Assembly: GCA_035406685.1 (NCBI GenBank) | Contig: DAONLM010000038.1 | Location: 1 to 17,506 of the forward strand | Reading direction: 5' to 3' | Length of the DNA: 17,506 bases | From: DAONLM01 sp035406685 | Lineage (GTDB): Bacteria > Spirochaetota > GWE2-31-10 > MWDO01 | In this document: piece by piece, positions 1 through 7,605 of the stretch | How positions within the stretch are numbered: the stretch's first letter is position 1 | How the letters are laid out: each line of letters opens with the position of its first letter | Notes under the pieces: model-generated | The model's input: only the letters and a program-made list of their open reading frames with translations | What the model was told of the DNA's origin: nothing | The model's database searches: none | Made by a program: the position numbers and the translations under genes

Positions 1-13
1 TTATTTTCTATAA

Positions 14-54
14 TATTAATCACAAAATTTTTAAGAAAATCCTTTACAAAATTT
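14..54. repeat. 41-nt dispersed repeat, copy 1
   Basis: Positions 14-54 match positions 10170-10210 at 40 of 41 bases; the only difference is A at 33 against G at 10189. To the left, similarity continues with a small indel towards the window edge (TTATTTTC at 1-8 against TTGTTTTC at 10158-10165). To the right it fades into A-rich sequence. At the other copy this sequence lies just upstream of the start of the minus-strand gene 9614-10132. By analogy a related gene or its remnant may lie left of this window. Seen directly: the match. Inferred: its meaning. Confidence 0.8.
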
Positions 55-125
55 AAGAAAAAAATTAAAAAAATATATAAAAATAAATCAGAACCTTTAA
101 TTGCATTTTCTACAAGAGGTGAGAT

Positions 126-449
126 ATGTATTATATAACCTTTTTTGTTCCAGAGAGTCATCTTGAAACTGTTAAAAATGCTCTTTTTGAAGCAGGTGCT
201 GGAAGGTATAAAAATTATGATTATTGTTCTTTTGAGGTAAAAGGGAGAGGACAATTTCGACCACTGGAAGGAAGTAATCCTTTCTTAGGTAAAAAAAATG
301 AAATAGAAAAGGTGGATGAGTATAGAGTAGAAATGCTATGTGAAAAAAGATATTTAAAAAAAGTATTGAAAAAATTATTGGAGGTTCATCCTTATGAAGA
401 ACCAGCTTATTTTGTAGTAAAAATTAAGACAATACGAGATATATTTTAA
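126..449 (+). CDS. Stand-alone NIF3/YqfO-type (PII/CutA-like) domain protein
   Basis: A small cytosolic protein of 107 residues. It matches the domain that is inserted in the middle of YqfO-type NIF3 (DUF34) proteins and that also exists as free proteins of about 100 residues. Recognisable landmarks are GQFRPLEGSNP at 42-52, the EYRVEM strand at 65-70, and HPYEEPAY at 88-95, the most conserved part. The fold resembles CutA and PII trimers. The biochemical function of the free form is not established, and none of the metal-binding halves of full NIF3 are present here. The ATG at 126 is preceded by AGAGGTGAG, a good ribosome binding site. It is separated from parA by about 150 nt and parA has its own promoter, so it is probably an independent transcript. 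Family assignment is firm; function is unknown. Confidence 0.88.
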   Translation: MYYITFFVPESHLETVKNALFEAGAGRYKNYDYCSFEVKGRGQFRPLEGSNPFLGKKNEIEKVDEYRVEMLCEKRYLKKVLKKLLEVHPYEEPAYFVVKIKTIRDIF

Positions 450-530
450 AAATACAACCTTTAATCTTTCAATTTAATATTATTAAAATAGATCTTTAAA
501 AAATATTATTTTAATATGAATTAAATTTAA

Positions 531-559
531 TTGAATTAATTTTATAAATTTGGTATAAT
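531..559 (+). promoter_or_regulatory. Promoter for the parA-parB-nadA-nadB run
   Basis: The -35 box TTGAAT (531-536) and -10 box TATAAT (554-559) are 17 nt apart. TGG directly before the -10 also gives an extended -10 (TGn). The start of transcription would be near 566, leaving a leader of about 33 nt with an AGAGAGGT ribosome binding site before the parA ATG. This is the best -10 in the window. Confidence 0.75.
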
Positions 560-598
560 ATCTCTTTGCAAAATTATTATTAGAGAGGTATTTTAAAA

Positions 599-1360
599 AT
601 GTGTGGTAAAATTATAACAATAGCAAATCAAAAAGGGGGGGTAGGAAAGACTACCACTGCTATTAATTTATCCAGTGCTATTGCAATGAATAACAAAAAA
701 GTACTTGTTGTTGATTTTGATCCACAAGGTAACTGTAGCTCTGGTTTTGGAATAAAAAAGGATAAAGATACAATATATGAAGTAATAATGGGTAAAATAG
801 ATATTCAATCTGCAATAGTGTCTACTAAAGTAGATAATTGCTTTTTAATCCCAGCAAATATTAATTTAACAGGAGCAGGGGTTGAACTTGTAGATAGAGA
901 AGATAGAGAATTTTATTTAAAGAATGCTCTTACTAAAATAAAAGGCAAATATGATTATATATTCATTGATTGTCCCCCTTCATTGGGACTACTTACTGTA
1001 AATGGACTCGCTGCTGCTGATACTGTTTTAATACCATTGCAAACAGAATTTTTTGCTCTTGAGGGGCTTTCTCAACTGGTAAATACCATAAATCTTATTA
1101 AAAAGAGTTTTAATCCAGAACTTCAAATAGAAGGTGTATTGTTAACAATGCTTGATAAGAGAACTCATCTTACAGATGATGTTGCAAAGAATGTAATTGC
1201 ATATTTTGGCAAAAAGGTCTATAAAACAATGATACCCCGAAATGTTAGAATTGCTGAAGCACCATCTTATGGTATTCCAGTAATGTTACATGATAAGAAT
1301 TGTATTGGATCAAAGGCTTATGAATCACTTGCTCTGGAGTTTATAAATGGCAAAGACTAA
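599..1360 (+). CDS. parA: ParA/Soj chromosome-partitioning ATPase
   Basis: ParA-family ATPase of 253 residues, the usual size for chromosomal Soj-type proteins without an N-terminal DNA-binding domain. It binds DNA nonspecifically as an ATP dimer and, with ParB, moves or separates newly replicated origins. Visible motifs are the deviant Walker A KGGVGKTT at 12-19 with its signature first lysine, the Walker A' segment VVDFDPQGN at 37-45, and Walker B YIFIDCPPS at 120-128 with Asp124. The ATG at 599 has AGAGAGGT upstream and lies about 33 nt after the predicted transcription start. The next gene, parB, begins 14 nt before this one ends, so the two are translationally coupled. Recognition is certain; the precise role (segregation or control of replication initiation) cannot be read from sequence. 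Confidence 0.96.
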   Translation: MCGKIITIANQKGGVGKTTTAINLSSAIAMNNKKVLVVDFDPQGNCSSGFGIKKDKDTIYEVIMGKIDIQSAIVSTKVDNCFLIPANINLTGAGVELVDREDREFYLKNALTKIKGKYDYIFIDCPPSLGLLTVNGLAAADTVLIPLQTEFFALEGLSQLVNTINLIKKSFNPELQIEGVLLTMLDKRTHLTDDVAKNVIAYFGKKVYKTMIPRNVRIAEAPSYGIPVMLHDKNCIGSKAYESLALEFINGKD

Positions 1361-2228
1361 TAAAGGTTTGGGAATGGGGCTTGATGCTCTTTTAAAGCTA
1401 AATATTACTGATGAAAATGAAGATAATAATGAAAAAATAATAGCAGGTTTTGTAGAATTACCTCTTGAAAAGATAATTCCCAATCCGGATCAACCAAGAA
1501 AAAATTTTTCTGATGAGGCTATTCAGAGTCTTGCACAATCTATAAAATCTTATGGAATTATTCAGCCAATAACAGTTAGTAAGAAAGGTGAATTTTACGA
1601 AATAATTGCAGGTGAGAGAAGATATAGAGCAGCAAAATTACTTGGATTAGAAAAGATTCCAGTAATTATAAAAGATACCTCTCAAAGAGAAAGACTGGAA
1701 CTTTCTTTAATTGAGAATATTCAAAGGGAAAATTTAAATCCAATAGAAGAGGCTTTAGCATATTCAAATCTTATTGAGACTTATGGTATTACCCATGAGG
1801 AACTTTCAGAGAGACTTGGCAAGAGTAGAACAGCGATTACAAATATGATAAGACTTCTCAATCTTGATATTCAAATTCAGAAATGGTTAATGGATGGTAC
1901 TATTACCCCTGGTCATGCAAGAACAATTCTTTCTATAGAAAATAAAAAAGAGCATATTAGTTTTGCAGAATATATTATTAAAAATAATCTCTCTGTTAGA
2001 GAGGCAGAAAAGATAGCCAAGATCTGGCCTATTGAAAAGAAAGAGAGTAAAAAAACAGCACCAATTAGAGAGATAGAGTTGCAGAGAGCAGAAGAGATTC
2101 TTGCAAGAAAACTTCAATCAAAAGTAAATATAATTGGAACTTCACAAAAAGGTAAAATTCAGATAGAATATTTTTCTCAAGAAGAACTCGAGAGACTTCT
2201 TGAACTATTTAATGCAAAAATAATTTAA
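1347..2228 (+). CDS. parB: ParB/Spo0J chromosome-partitioning CTPase and DNA-binding protein
   Basis: ParB-family protein of 293 residues, the normal length. The N-terminal motif KGLGMGLDALL (6-16) is the conserved peptide that engages ParA. The N-terminal nuclease-fold (ParB/Srx) domain at about 36-135 carries the CTP-binding motif GERRYRAAK (89-97) and the ENIQRENLNPIEEA segment (123-136). A helix-turn-helix at about 148-172 (THEELSERLGKSRTAITNMIRLL) should recognise parS. The C-terminal 50 residues form the dimerisation part. The ATG overlaps the end of parA by 14 nt and has GGAG upstream. No palindrome resembling the usual parS consensus was seen in the window, so the binding site is probably elsewhere on the chromosome. 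Confidence 0.96.
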   Translation: MAKTNKGLGMGLDALLKLNITDENEDNNEKIIAGFVELPLEKIIPNPDQPRKNFSDEAIQSLAQSIKSYGIIQPITVSKKGEFYEIIAGERRYRAAKLLGLEKIPVIIKDTSQRERLELSLIENIQRENLNPIEEALAYSNLIETYGITHEELSERLGKSRTAITNMIRLLNLDIQIQKWLMDGTITPGHARTILSIENKKEHISFAEYIIKNNLSVREAEKIAKIWPIEKKESKKTAPIREIELQRAEEILARKLQSKVNIIGTSQKGKIQIEYFSQEELERLLELFNAKII

Positions 2229-2243
2229 TATAAGTAGGTTTTT

Positions 2244-3293
2244 ATGGAGAGAGAGACTATAATAGATAATATCATTAAATTAAAAGAGAAATTAAAAGAA
2301 TCTGTTATAATACCTGTTCATCATTATCAAAATTATGATATAGTAAAACTCGGTGATTTTATCGGGGATTCATACAAACTTGCTGTTGAAAGTTCTAAAA
2401 CTGATAAAGAGTTTATTGTTTTTTGTGGTGTTAAATTTATGGCAGAAGGAACAAAAATACTTGCAAAATCTTTTCAGAAAGTTTTGATACCGGATATAAT
2501 GGCTGGATGCCCCATGGCAAGTATGATTGATTATAATATTGCTGAAAAAATATTCAATATATTACAACAGGATTGTAAAAGGGAGATATCCCCTGTTGTC
2601 TATATGAATTCATATGCTGATATGAAGGCTTTTTGTGGTAAAAATGGTGGATCTGTGTGCACATCCTCAAATGCAGAAAAGATCATTAAATACTATCTGG
2701 AGAATAATAAATCTATATTTTTCTTTCCAGACTATAATTTAGGTATAAATACGGTAAATAAACTCGGAATTCCAAAGGAGAATATAGTCAAAGTAAAAAG
2801 AGATCTCTCCATTGAAGGTGATGTAAAAAATGCTCTTCTATTTTTATGGGATGGTTTTTGCATTGTCCATAAAAATTTTAAAACAACTGATATACTGGAA
2901 TTAAGAAAAAGATATGAAGGGATAAAGATCATAGTTCATCCAGAATGTGATGAAGATGTTGTGAATTTAGCCGATTATTCTGGTTCAACAGAAAAAATCT
3001 ACAAAACAATAAAAGAGGCACCATCTGGAAGTATATGGGGCATAGGAACAGAGACAGTATTTGTCGATAGACTTCAAAAAGAATTCCCAGACAAAAAAAT
3101 TTTACCCCTGAGAGAATCAAAATGTGTCAATATGGAAAAGATCACTCTTAATAAACTTTATGATTCTTTGTTATCAATTTTATCTTATAAAGAGTCAAAA
3201 ACTACATTAAAATATGAAATCCCAGAGATTGTTGAATATAAAGAGGATGCAAAAATTGCCTTACAAAAAATGATTGAGATTGTAGAGGGATAG
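2244..3293 (+). CDS. nadA: Quinolinate synthase NadA
   Basis: NadA of 349 residues, a cytosolic [4Fe-4S] enzyme that condenses iminoaspartate with dihydroxyacetone phosphate to quinolinate, the second step of de novo NAD synthesis from aspartate. Three cysteines sit in the expected ligand contexts: Cys89 in AGCPMA, Cys206 in WDGFCIVH, and Cys294 in CVNM. Other family marks are VHHYQ (25-29), GDS (41-43), FCGVKFMAEGTKIL (60-73), CTSSNA (139-144) and HPEC (232-235). The roughly 35-residue stretch between PDYNLG and WDGFC is the longer form I associate with Bacillus-type NadA rather than the E. coli form. The gene starts 15 nt after parB and ends 4 nt before nadB, so all are likely cotranscribed. 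The ribosome binding site (AGTAGG) is modest. Confidence 0.95.
   Translation: MERETIIDNIIKLKEKLKESVIIPVHHYQNYDIVKLGDFIGDSYKLAVESSKTDKEFIVFCGVKFMAEGTKILAKSFQKVLIPDIMAGCPMASMIDYNIAEKIFNILQQDCKREISPVVYMNSYADMKAFCGKNGGSVCTSSNAEKIIKYYLENNKSIFFFPDYNLGINTVNKLGIPKENIVKVKRDLSIEGDVKNALLFLWDGFCIVHKNFKTTDILELRKRYEGIKIIVHPECDEDVVNLADYSGSTEKIYKTIKEAPSGSIWGIGTETVFVDRLQKEFPDKKILPLRESKCVNMEKITLNKLYDSLLSILSYKESKTTLKYEIPEIVEYKEDAKIALQKMIEIVEG
3284..3290 (+). promoter_or_regulatory. Ribosome binding site that fixes the nadB TTG start
   Basis: AGAGGGA lies 7 nt before TTG at 3298 and overlaps the last codons of nadA. No ATG or GTG in the right frame lies near the N-terminal FAD motif, so this site decides the start. 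Confidence 0.7.
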
Positions 3294-3297
3294 AAAA

Positions 3298-4863
3298 TTG
3301 AGAAAATATTTTGATGTGATTATTGTTGGTAGTGGCATAGCAGGTCTTACTTCTGGCATTTATTTAAAAGAGGCTGGATTTAATGTAATTGTTATTACAA
3401 AGAATAGTGAGATTTCAGAATGTAATACAAATTATGCTCAGGGAGGAATTGTCGCATATAAAGAAGGGGATGCCAAAGAAAAACTGATAAAAGATATACT
3501 TGAAGCAGGTTGTAATTATAATAATTATAAGGCTGTTGAGATCTTAGCAGAAGAAGGACCTAAGTTAGTATTTGAATTTCTTATTGATAAGATAGGGATA
3601 GATTTCAGTAAAAACAGAAATGGCAAAATAGATTATACTGAAGAGGCTGCTCACTCAGAAAGAAGAATAATTCATTATAAAGATCATACTGGCGAAAAGA
3701 TAGAGACTTCTCTTATTGAGTATGCAAAAAAAATAAATCTTCCTATTTTAACTAATTTTACTGCAATAGATCTTATAACAAATAATCATCATTCAGAAGA
3801 TTATCAGGAGTTATATAAACAGAGAGAAGTAATGGGGGTTTATGTCCTTGATAATTTAAGTGGGGAGGTGCATACTTTTTTCTCCAGTATAGTAATACTT
3901 GCTACCGGTGGTATTGGCAATCTTTATCAATATACGACAAATCCAGCAAGTGCTACTGGAGATGGAATAAGTATGGCATATAGATCTGGTGCTGATATTA
4001 TAAATACTGAGTTTATTCAGTTTCATCCAACTGCTCTTTTTCATAAAGATATAAAAAGATTTCTAATTTCAGAGTCTTTAAGAGGTGAAGGTGCAAGGCT
4101 TTTAAATCATAAAGGGGAATTTTTTATGGAAAAATATTCTCCATTAAAAGATCTTGCTCCAAGAGATGTTGTCGCCAGAGCAATTTATGAAGAGATAAAT
4201 CAGAGTGGCAAAGAATATATGTTTCTTGATATAGCTCATTATTATAAAGGGGAAAAACCAATTAAAGATAGATTTTCAAAAATCTATGAGACATGTCTTA
4301 AAGGTGGAATAGACATTACAAAAGATCCTATACCAATAGTACCAGCAGCACACTATTTTTGTGGTGGAATTAAAGTAGATGAATTTGGAAGAAGTTCGAT
4401 TAAGAATCTTTATGCAATAGGTGAAGTTAGTTGTACTGGTGTTCATGGAGCAAATAGACTTGCATCGATTTCTCTACTCGAAGGGCTTTTATGGGCAAAA
4501 AGATCAAGCATGGATATTATAGAGAATTTTTGTGCTATAAAGAAAGAGAGATTTGAATTTATTCCGGATTGGAAAGTGCCGGAAAATGTTGAGGAGTTTG
4601 ATAATATACTTATTTATCAGGATTGGAAGGCAATAAAATTGACAATGTGGAATTATGCTGGTATTATCAGGACCAAAAAAGGGCTCGAAAGAGCACAGTC
4701 TGACTTAAATTATTATGCTCATAGAATATTTAAATTCTATAAAGAAGCAAAATTAACTGTTGATATAATAGAATTGAGAAATGCAATAGTCACTGCTCAG
4801 ATTATTGTTAATTCTGCTATTCATAATGAGAAATCCATTGGTTGTCATTATATAAAAAAGTAA
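3298..4863 (+). CDS. nadB: L-aspartate oxidase NadB
   Basis: FAD flavoprotein of 521 residues, the usual length. It oxidises L-aspartate to iminoaspartate for NadA. The N-terminal dinucleotide-binding motif is GSGIAG (11-16). The NTNYAQGGIVAY segment (43-54) and EAAHSERRIIH (116-126, with Glu121) are typical of L-aspartate oxidase. Further on come the substrate-region motifs QFHPTAL, SESLRGEGARLLN and APRDVVARA, and the C-terminal FAD-contact segment HGANRLASISLLEGL, followed by the helical domain of the succinate dehydrogenase/fumarate reductase flavoprotein family. HGANRLAS and the absence of sdhB or frdB neighbours favour NadB over SdhA, and adjacency to nadA settles it. The start is TTG, 4 nt after the nadA stop. 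No nadC lies in the window, so the third enzyme must be encoded elsewhere. Confidence 0.95.
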   Translation: MRKYFDVIIVGSGIAGLTSGIYLKEAGFNVIVITKNSEISECNTNYAQGGIVAYKEGDAKEKLIKDILEAGCNYNNYKAVEILAEEGPKLVFEFLIDKIGIDFSKNRNGKIDYTEEAAHSERRIIHYKDHTGEKIETSLIEYAKKINLPILTNFTAIDLITNNHHSEDYQELYKQREVMGVYVLDNLSGEVHTFFSSIVILATGGIGNLYQYTTNPASATGDGISMAYRSGADIINTEFIQFHPTALFHKDIKRFLISESLRGEGARLLNHKGEFFMEKYSPLKDLAPRDVVARAIYEEINQSGKEYMFLDIAHYYKGEKPIKDRFSKIYETCLKGGIDITKDPIPIVPAAHYFCGGIKVDEFGRSSIKNLYAIGEVSCTGVHGANRLASISLLEGLLWAKRSSMDIIENFCAIKKERFEFIPDWKVPENVEEFDNILIYQDWKAIKLTMWNYAGIIRTKKGLERAQSDLNYYAHRIFKFYKEAKLTVDIIELRNAIVTAQIIVNSAIHNEKSIGCHYIKK

Positions 4864-4876
4864 CAAAGATATCATT

Positions 4877-5692
4877 ATGAAGTTTAAAATAATCTTTATT
4901 TTTGTTTTATTATTCTTATTTTCATGTTTTAGAAAAGTAGTAGTTTTAGCAGAAAAGGATGCAACTCTATTCAGTAATTATCCAGACATAAATTTTAGTG
5001 GAAAAAAGATAATTTCAGAGGATTTGGGTTTTCAAACAGTAAAAAATAACAAAAATGGAAGAATAACATATCCGGCATTATATCTTGGTAGTGGCAATCC
5101 AGATTCAATAAAAGATAGTTTTGTTATCGGAGGATTTAATTTAAACAATATAGATCCAAATTTTAGAAAGGCAAGACTCAAATTTTTTATAAATTATTCC
5201 TCTTTTACAAGAAGAAATGTTATTATTTTTATAAGGCCAGTAAAAAAAGAATGGGATGAAGAGAGAATTACTTATTCAGATATCTATATTCAAAAAGAGG
5301 GAGAAATAAAATTAACAGATATGATAGAACAGGACGAAAAAAAATGTAAGCTTATAATATTTAATGTTGAACAGACTCTTGAAAAAGATTATTATGAAAT
5401 CCCTTTTTCTCATTCTAAAAAGGAGATCTCTCTTGATATTACATCTATTGTTAGAGAATGGGTAAAAAATCCCATCTCAAATCATGGGCTATTAATAGAT
5501 CCTCTCCCAATGAGTGATCTTCGATATTGCACAACAAATGAGTCAAAAGAACTTTCTCCCACCGGTACAATAGAAATTGCCAGTTCAGAATGGTTTTATC
5601 TTGAAAATATTTCTGATTTTAGATTTTTGCCAGTTAAAAATAATGCAAAAAATAAACTCAAATATCCACCAAGGATAGAGTTATACTACTGA
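4877..5692 (+). CDS. Predicted lipoprotein with a DNRLRE-type domain
   Basis: A predicted exported protein of 271 residues. Residues 1-16 form a hydrophobic signal and L14-F15-S16-C17 reads as a lipobox, so Cys17 is probably lipidated. The mature part looks like a DNRLRE domain (beta-sandwich found in secreted and cell-surface proteins): AEKDATLFSNYPDINFSG near the N-terminus, a conserved KKEWDEERITYSD segment (124-135), LDITSIVREWVKNP (186-199) with NHGLLI after it, and the ending PPRIELYY. The family is thought to bind or pack against surface polymers; no enzyme activity is implied. The gene begins 13 nt after nadB with no clear ribosome binding site or promoter, so it may be read through from the nad genes. 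Its 3' end overlaps convergent alaS by 7 nt. The domain call rests on pattern memory and is moderately sure; the lipoprotein call is firmer. Confidence 0.75.
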   Translation: MKFKIIFIFVLLFLFSCFRKVVVLAEKDATLFSNYPDINFSGKKIISEDLGFQTVKNNKNGRITYPALYLGSGNPDSIKDSFVIGGFNLNNIDPNFRKARLKFFINYSSFTRRNVIIFIRPVKKEWDEERITYSDIYIQKEGEIKLTDMIEQDEKKCKLIIFNVEQTLEKDYYEIPFSHSKKEISLDITSIVREWVKNPISNHGLLIDPLPMSDLRYCTTNESKELSPTGTIEIASSEWFYLENISDFRFLPVKNNAKNKLKYPPRIELYY

Positions 5693-7473
5693 TCTTCGAG
5701 TATTGCCTTTATTCTTCTAACACCAGCAGAAGAAGACTCTTCTTTTATTATTTTAAAATGTCCAAGTTCTTTTGTATTTTTTACATGAGGACCACCGCAT
5801 ACCTCTATTGAAAAATCCCCTATTTTATACACTTTAACCTGTTGATCATATTTATCAGTAAAAAGTGCTGTTGCACCTATTTTTTTTGCCTCTTCAAGAC
5901 TCATTATTTCCATTGTTACTTCAAGCCCTTTTTGTATCTGCTCATTTACCATATCCTCAATCTTTTTTAAAGTTGCATCATCTATTTTTGAAGGATGTGT
6001 AAAGTCAAATCTTAATCTCTCTGGCGTAATATTTGAACCCTTTTGATTAACATGTTCACCCAATATATTTTTTAGTGCTCTATGCAATAAATGGGTTGCA
6101 GTATGAAGTCTTGTAGTCTTTTCTGAATGATCAGCAAGCCCACCTTTAAAAGTCTGTTTCTGAACAGTCTGGGACAATTCTTTATGCTTATTGAATGCCT
6201 CATTAAATCCCTCTTCATCTACTTCAAGATTATGCTCTTTTGCTATCTCTTTCGTAAATTCAAGAGGGAAGCCATAGGTATCATACAATCTAAATGCAAG
6301 TTTTCCAGAGATTGATCTTACATTATTTTCTTTCAGTTTTGGAATAATCTTTGCCAATTCATTCATACCTTTATCTAAAGTCTCTTCAAATTTGTTTTCT
6401 TCTTTTGTAAGTTCTTCATAAATTCTTGCCTCATTTATCTTTAATTCTTTATAAAACTCACTCATTAAATCAACCACAATTTTTGCTATCTTTGCCATAA
6501 ATGGAGATTGGATTCCTAATTTTTTCCCATATCTTACACTTCTTCTTATCAATCTTCTTAATACATATCCAGCCCCTACATTAGAAGGGGATATCCCCCT
6601 CTCATCTCCTATAATAAAAGTTGCTGCCCTGATATGATCTGCTATAATTCTCATTGCTTTAGTTGTTTCTTGGTCACTCTCATATTTTTTATTTGATAAT
6701 TTTTCTATCTCTTTTATAATAGGGATAAAACTCTCTGTGTCATAAACACTCTTTTTTCCTGTAAGCATTGCAACAGTTCTTTCTATACCCATTCCAGTAT
6801 CGACATTTTTCTGTTTTAATGGCAAGAACTTACCATCTTCTGTCTTGTTGTATTGCATGAATACATCATTCCATATCTCAAAAAACTTACCACATCCACA
6901 TCCTGGCCCGCAAGAAGGAGAACATTTTTCTTTACCAGTATCAATAAACATCTCTGTATCAGGTCCACATGGCCCTGTTTTTCCAGCAGGTCCCCACCAG
7001 TTATCTTTTTTAGGCTTAAAATGTATTCTTTCCTCTGGAATTCCGAGTTCTTTCCAATATGATGCTGACTCTTCATCTCTTGGAGCATCTTCATCCCCTT
7101 CAAAAACAGTAACATGCAATTGCTCTATTTTAAACCCGAGTACCTTTATCAAAAATTCAAATGAATAGTTTATTGCCTCTTTTTTAAAATAATCTCCAAG
7201 TGACCAGTTGCCAAGCATTTCAAAAAAAGTAAGATGAGAATCATCCCCTACATCATCTATATCACCTGTTCTAATACATTTCTGCCAGTTGACAAGTCTT
7301 TTACCTTCTGGATGAGGTTCTCCAAGAAGATAAGGGACAAGAGGATGCATCCCAGCAGTTGTAAAAAGAACTGTTGGATCATTTTCTGGAATAAGGGAGG
7401 CACTTGAAATATGTTTATGTCCTTTGCTTTTAAAAAAGTCTATGTATTTATATCTTAATTCTCTAAAATCCAA
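5686..7473 (-). CDS. alaS: Alanyl-tRNA synthetase, compact form
   Basis: Charges tRNA-Ala with alanine in the cytosol. The class II catalytic core fills the first 240 residues (FKSKGH, NDPTVLFTTAGMHPLVPYLLG, RTGDIDDVG, TFFEMLGNWSLGDYF, GPCGPDTEMF, DTGMGIERT), followed by the tRNA-binding helical part to about 435. The editing site motifs are present: HTATH (His457, His461) and CGGPH (Cys559, His563). The protein stops at 595 residues, against about 875 in E. coli: the C-terminal C-Ala domain is absent, and the beta-barrel that usually precedes the HxxxH motif is reduced to a few residues (FKGGLADHSEKTTRLH). A cysteine-rich insert holds Cys184, Cys188, Cys192 and Cys194. I associate this form with spirochaetes such as Borrelia. 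The start is TTG with AAGGAG 7 nt upstream; no in-frame ATG lies near. It has its own promoter. Confidence 0.95.
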   Translation of the reverse strand: MDFRELRYKYIDFFKSKGHKHISSASLIPENDPTVLFTTAGMHPLVPYLLGEPHPEGKRLVNWQKCIRTGDIDDVGDDSHLTFFEMLGNWSLGDYFKKEAINYSFEFLIKVLGFKIEQLHVTVFEGDEDAPRDEESASYWKELGIPEERIHFKPKKDNWWGPAGKTGPCGPDTEMFIDTGKEKCSPSCGPGCGCGKFFEIWNDVFMQYNKTEDGKFLPLKQKNVDTGMGIERTVAMLTGKKSVYDTESFIPIIKEIEKLSNKKYESDQETTKAMRIIADHIRAATFIIGDERGISPSNVGAGYVLRRLIRRSVRYGKKLGIQSPFMAKIAKIVVDLMSEFYKELKINEARIYEELTKEENKFEETLDKGMNELAKIIPKLKENNVRSISGKLAFRLYDTYGFPLEFTKEIAKEHNLEVDEEGFNEAFNKHKELSQTVQKQTFKGGLADHSEKTTRLHTATHLLHRALKNILGEHVNQKGSNITPERLRFDFTHPSKIDDATLKKIEDMVNEQIQKGLEVTMEIMSLEEAKKIGATALFTDKYDQQVKVYKIGDFSIEVCGGPHVKNTKELGHFKIIKEESSSAGVRRIKAILEDQ

Positions 7474-7480
7474 TCTCTAT

Positions 7481-7486
7481 CTCCTT
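7481..7486 (-). promoter_or_regulatory. Ribosome binding site that fixes the alaS TTG start
   Basis: On the minus strand AAGGAG lies 7 nt before TTG (7473-7471). This is an ideal spacing and supports initiation at TTG, giving the N-terminus MDFRELRYKYIDFF expected for AlaRS. Confidence 0.75.
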
Positions 7487-7501
7487 AATTTTTTGAAAAG
7501 A

Positions 7502-7530
7502 AATATATTAAATTTTTCATTTTTTGTCAA
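7502..7530 (-). promoter_or_regulatory. Promoter of alaS
   Basis: On the minus strand a perfect -35 TTGACA (7530-7525) is followed after 17 nt by TATATT (7507-7502). Transcription would start near 7495, leaving a leader of roughly 20 nt that carries the AAGGAG site. The -35 box begins immediately after the T-rich tail of the terminator at 7541-7569. Confidence 0.75.
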
Positions 7531-7569
7531 ATAAATAAAAAAATGGAGAGCTGGCTTATCTCTCCATTT
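7531..7569 (-). terminator. Rho-independent terminator of the Maf/DUF115 gene
   Basis: AAATGGAGAG (7541-7550) and CTCTCCATTT (7560-7569) form a perfect 10-bp stem with a 9-nt loop. Read on the minus strand the stem is followed by a T-rich run (7540 down to 7531), as expected for an intrinsic terminator. It lies about 35 nt beyond the stop codon of the gene 7606-9450 and before alaS. It is the clearest hairpin terminator in the window. Confidence 0.85.
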
Positions 7570-7605
7570 AACGCAGAATGGATAATTTTTTGGGAGGGTA
7601 ATTTT

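Noticed and set aside
481..516. Inverted pair TATTAAAATA / TATTTTAATA with a 16-nt loop after the NIF3-like gene
   Set aside because: The stem is entirely A-T except by chance composition, has a long loop and no T-tract; such pairs are expected often in sequence this AT-rich.
3298..4863. Reading nadB as a succinate dehydrogenase or fumarate reductase flavoprotein
   Set aside because: The NYAQGG and EAAHSERRIIH segments and adjacency to nadA fit L-aspartate oxidase; no iron-sulfur or membrane subunit genes are nearby.
6845..7168. Plus-strand open frames inside alaS (107 and 69 residues)
   Set aside because: They are antisense to the conserved catalytic and cysteine-rich part of AlaRS, have no ribosome binding site and show no recognisable protein pattern.
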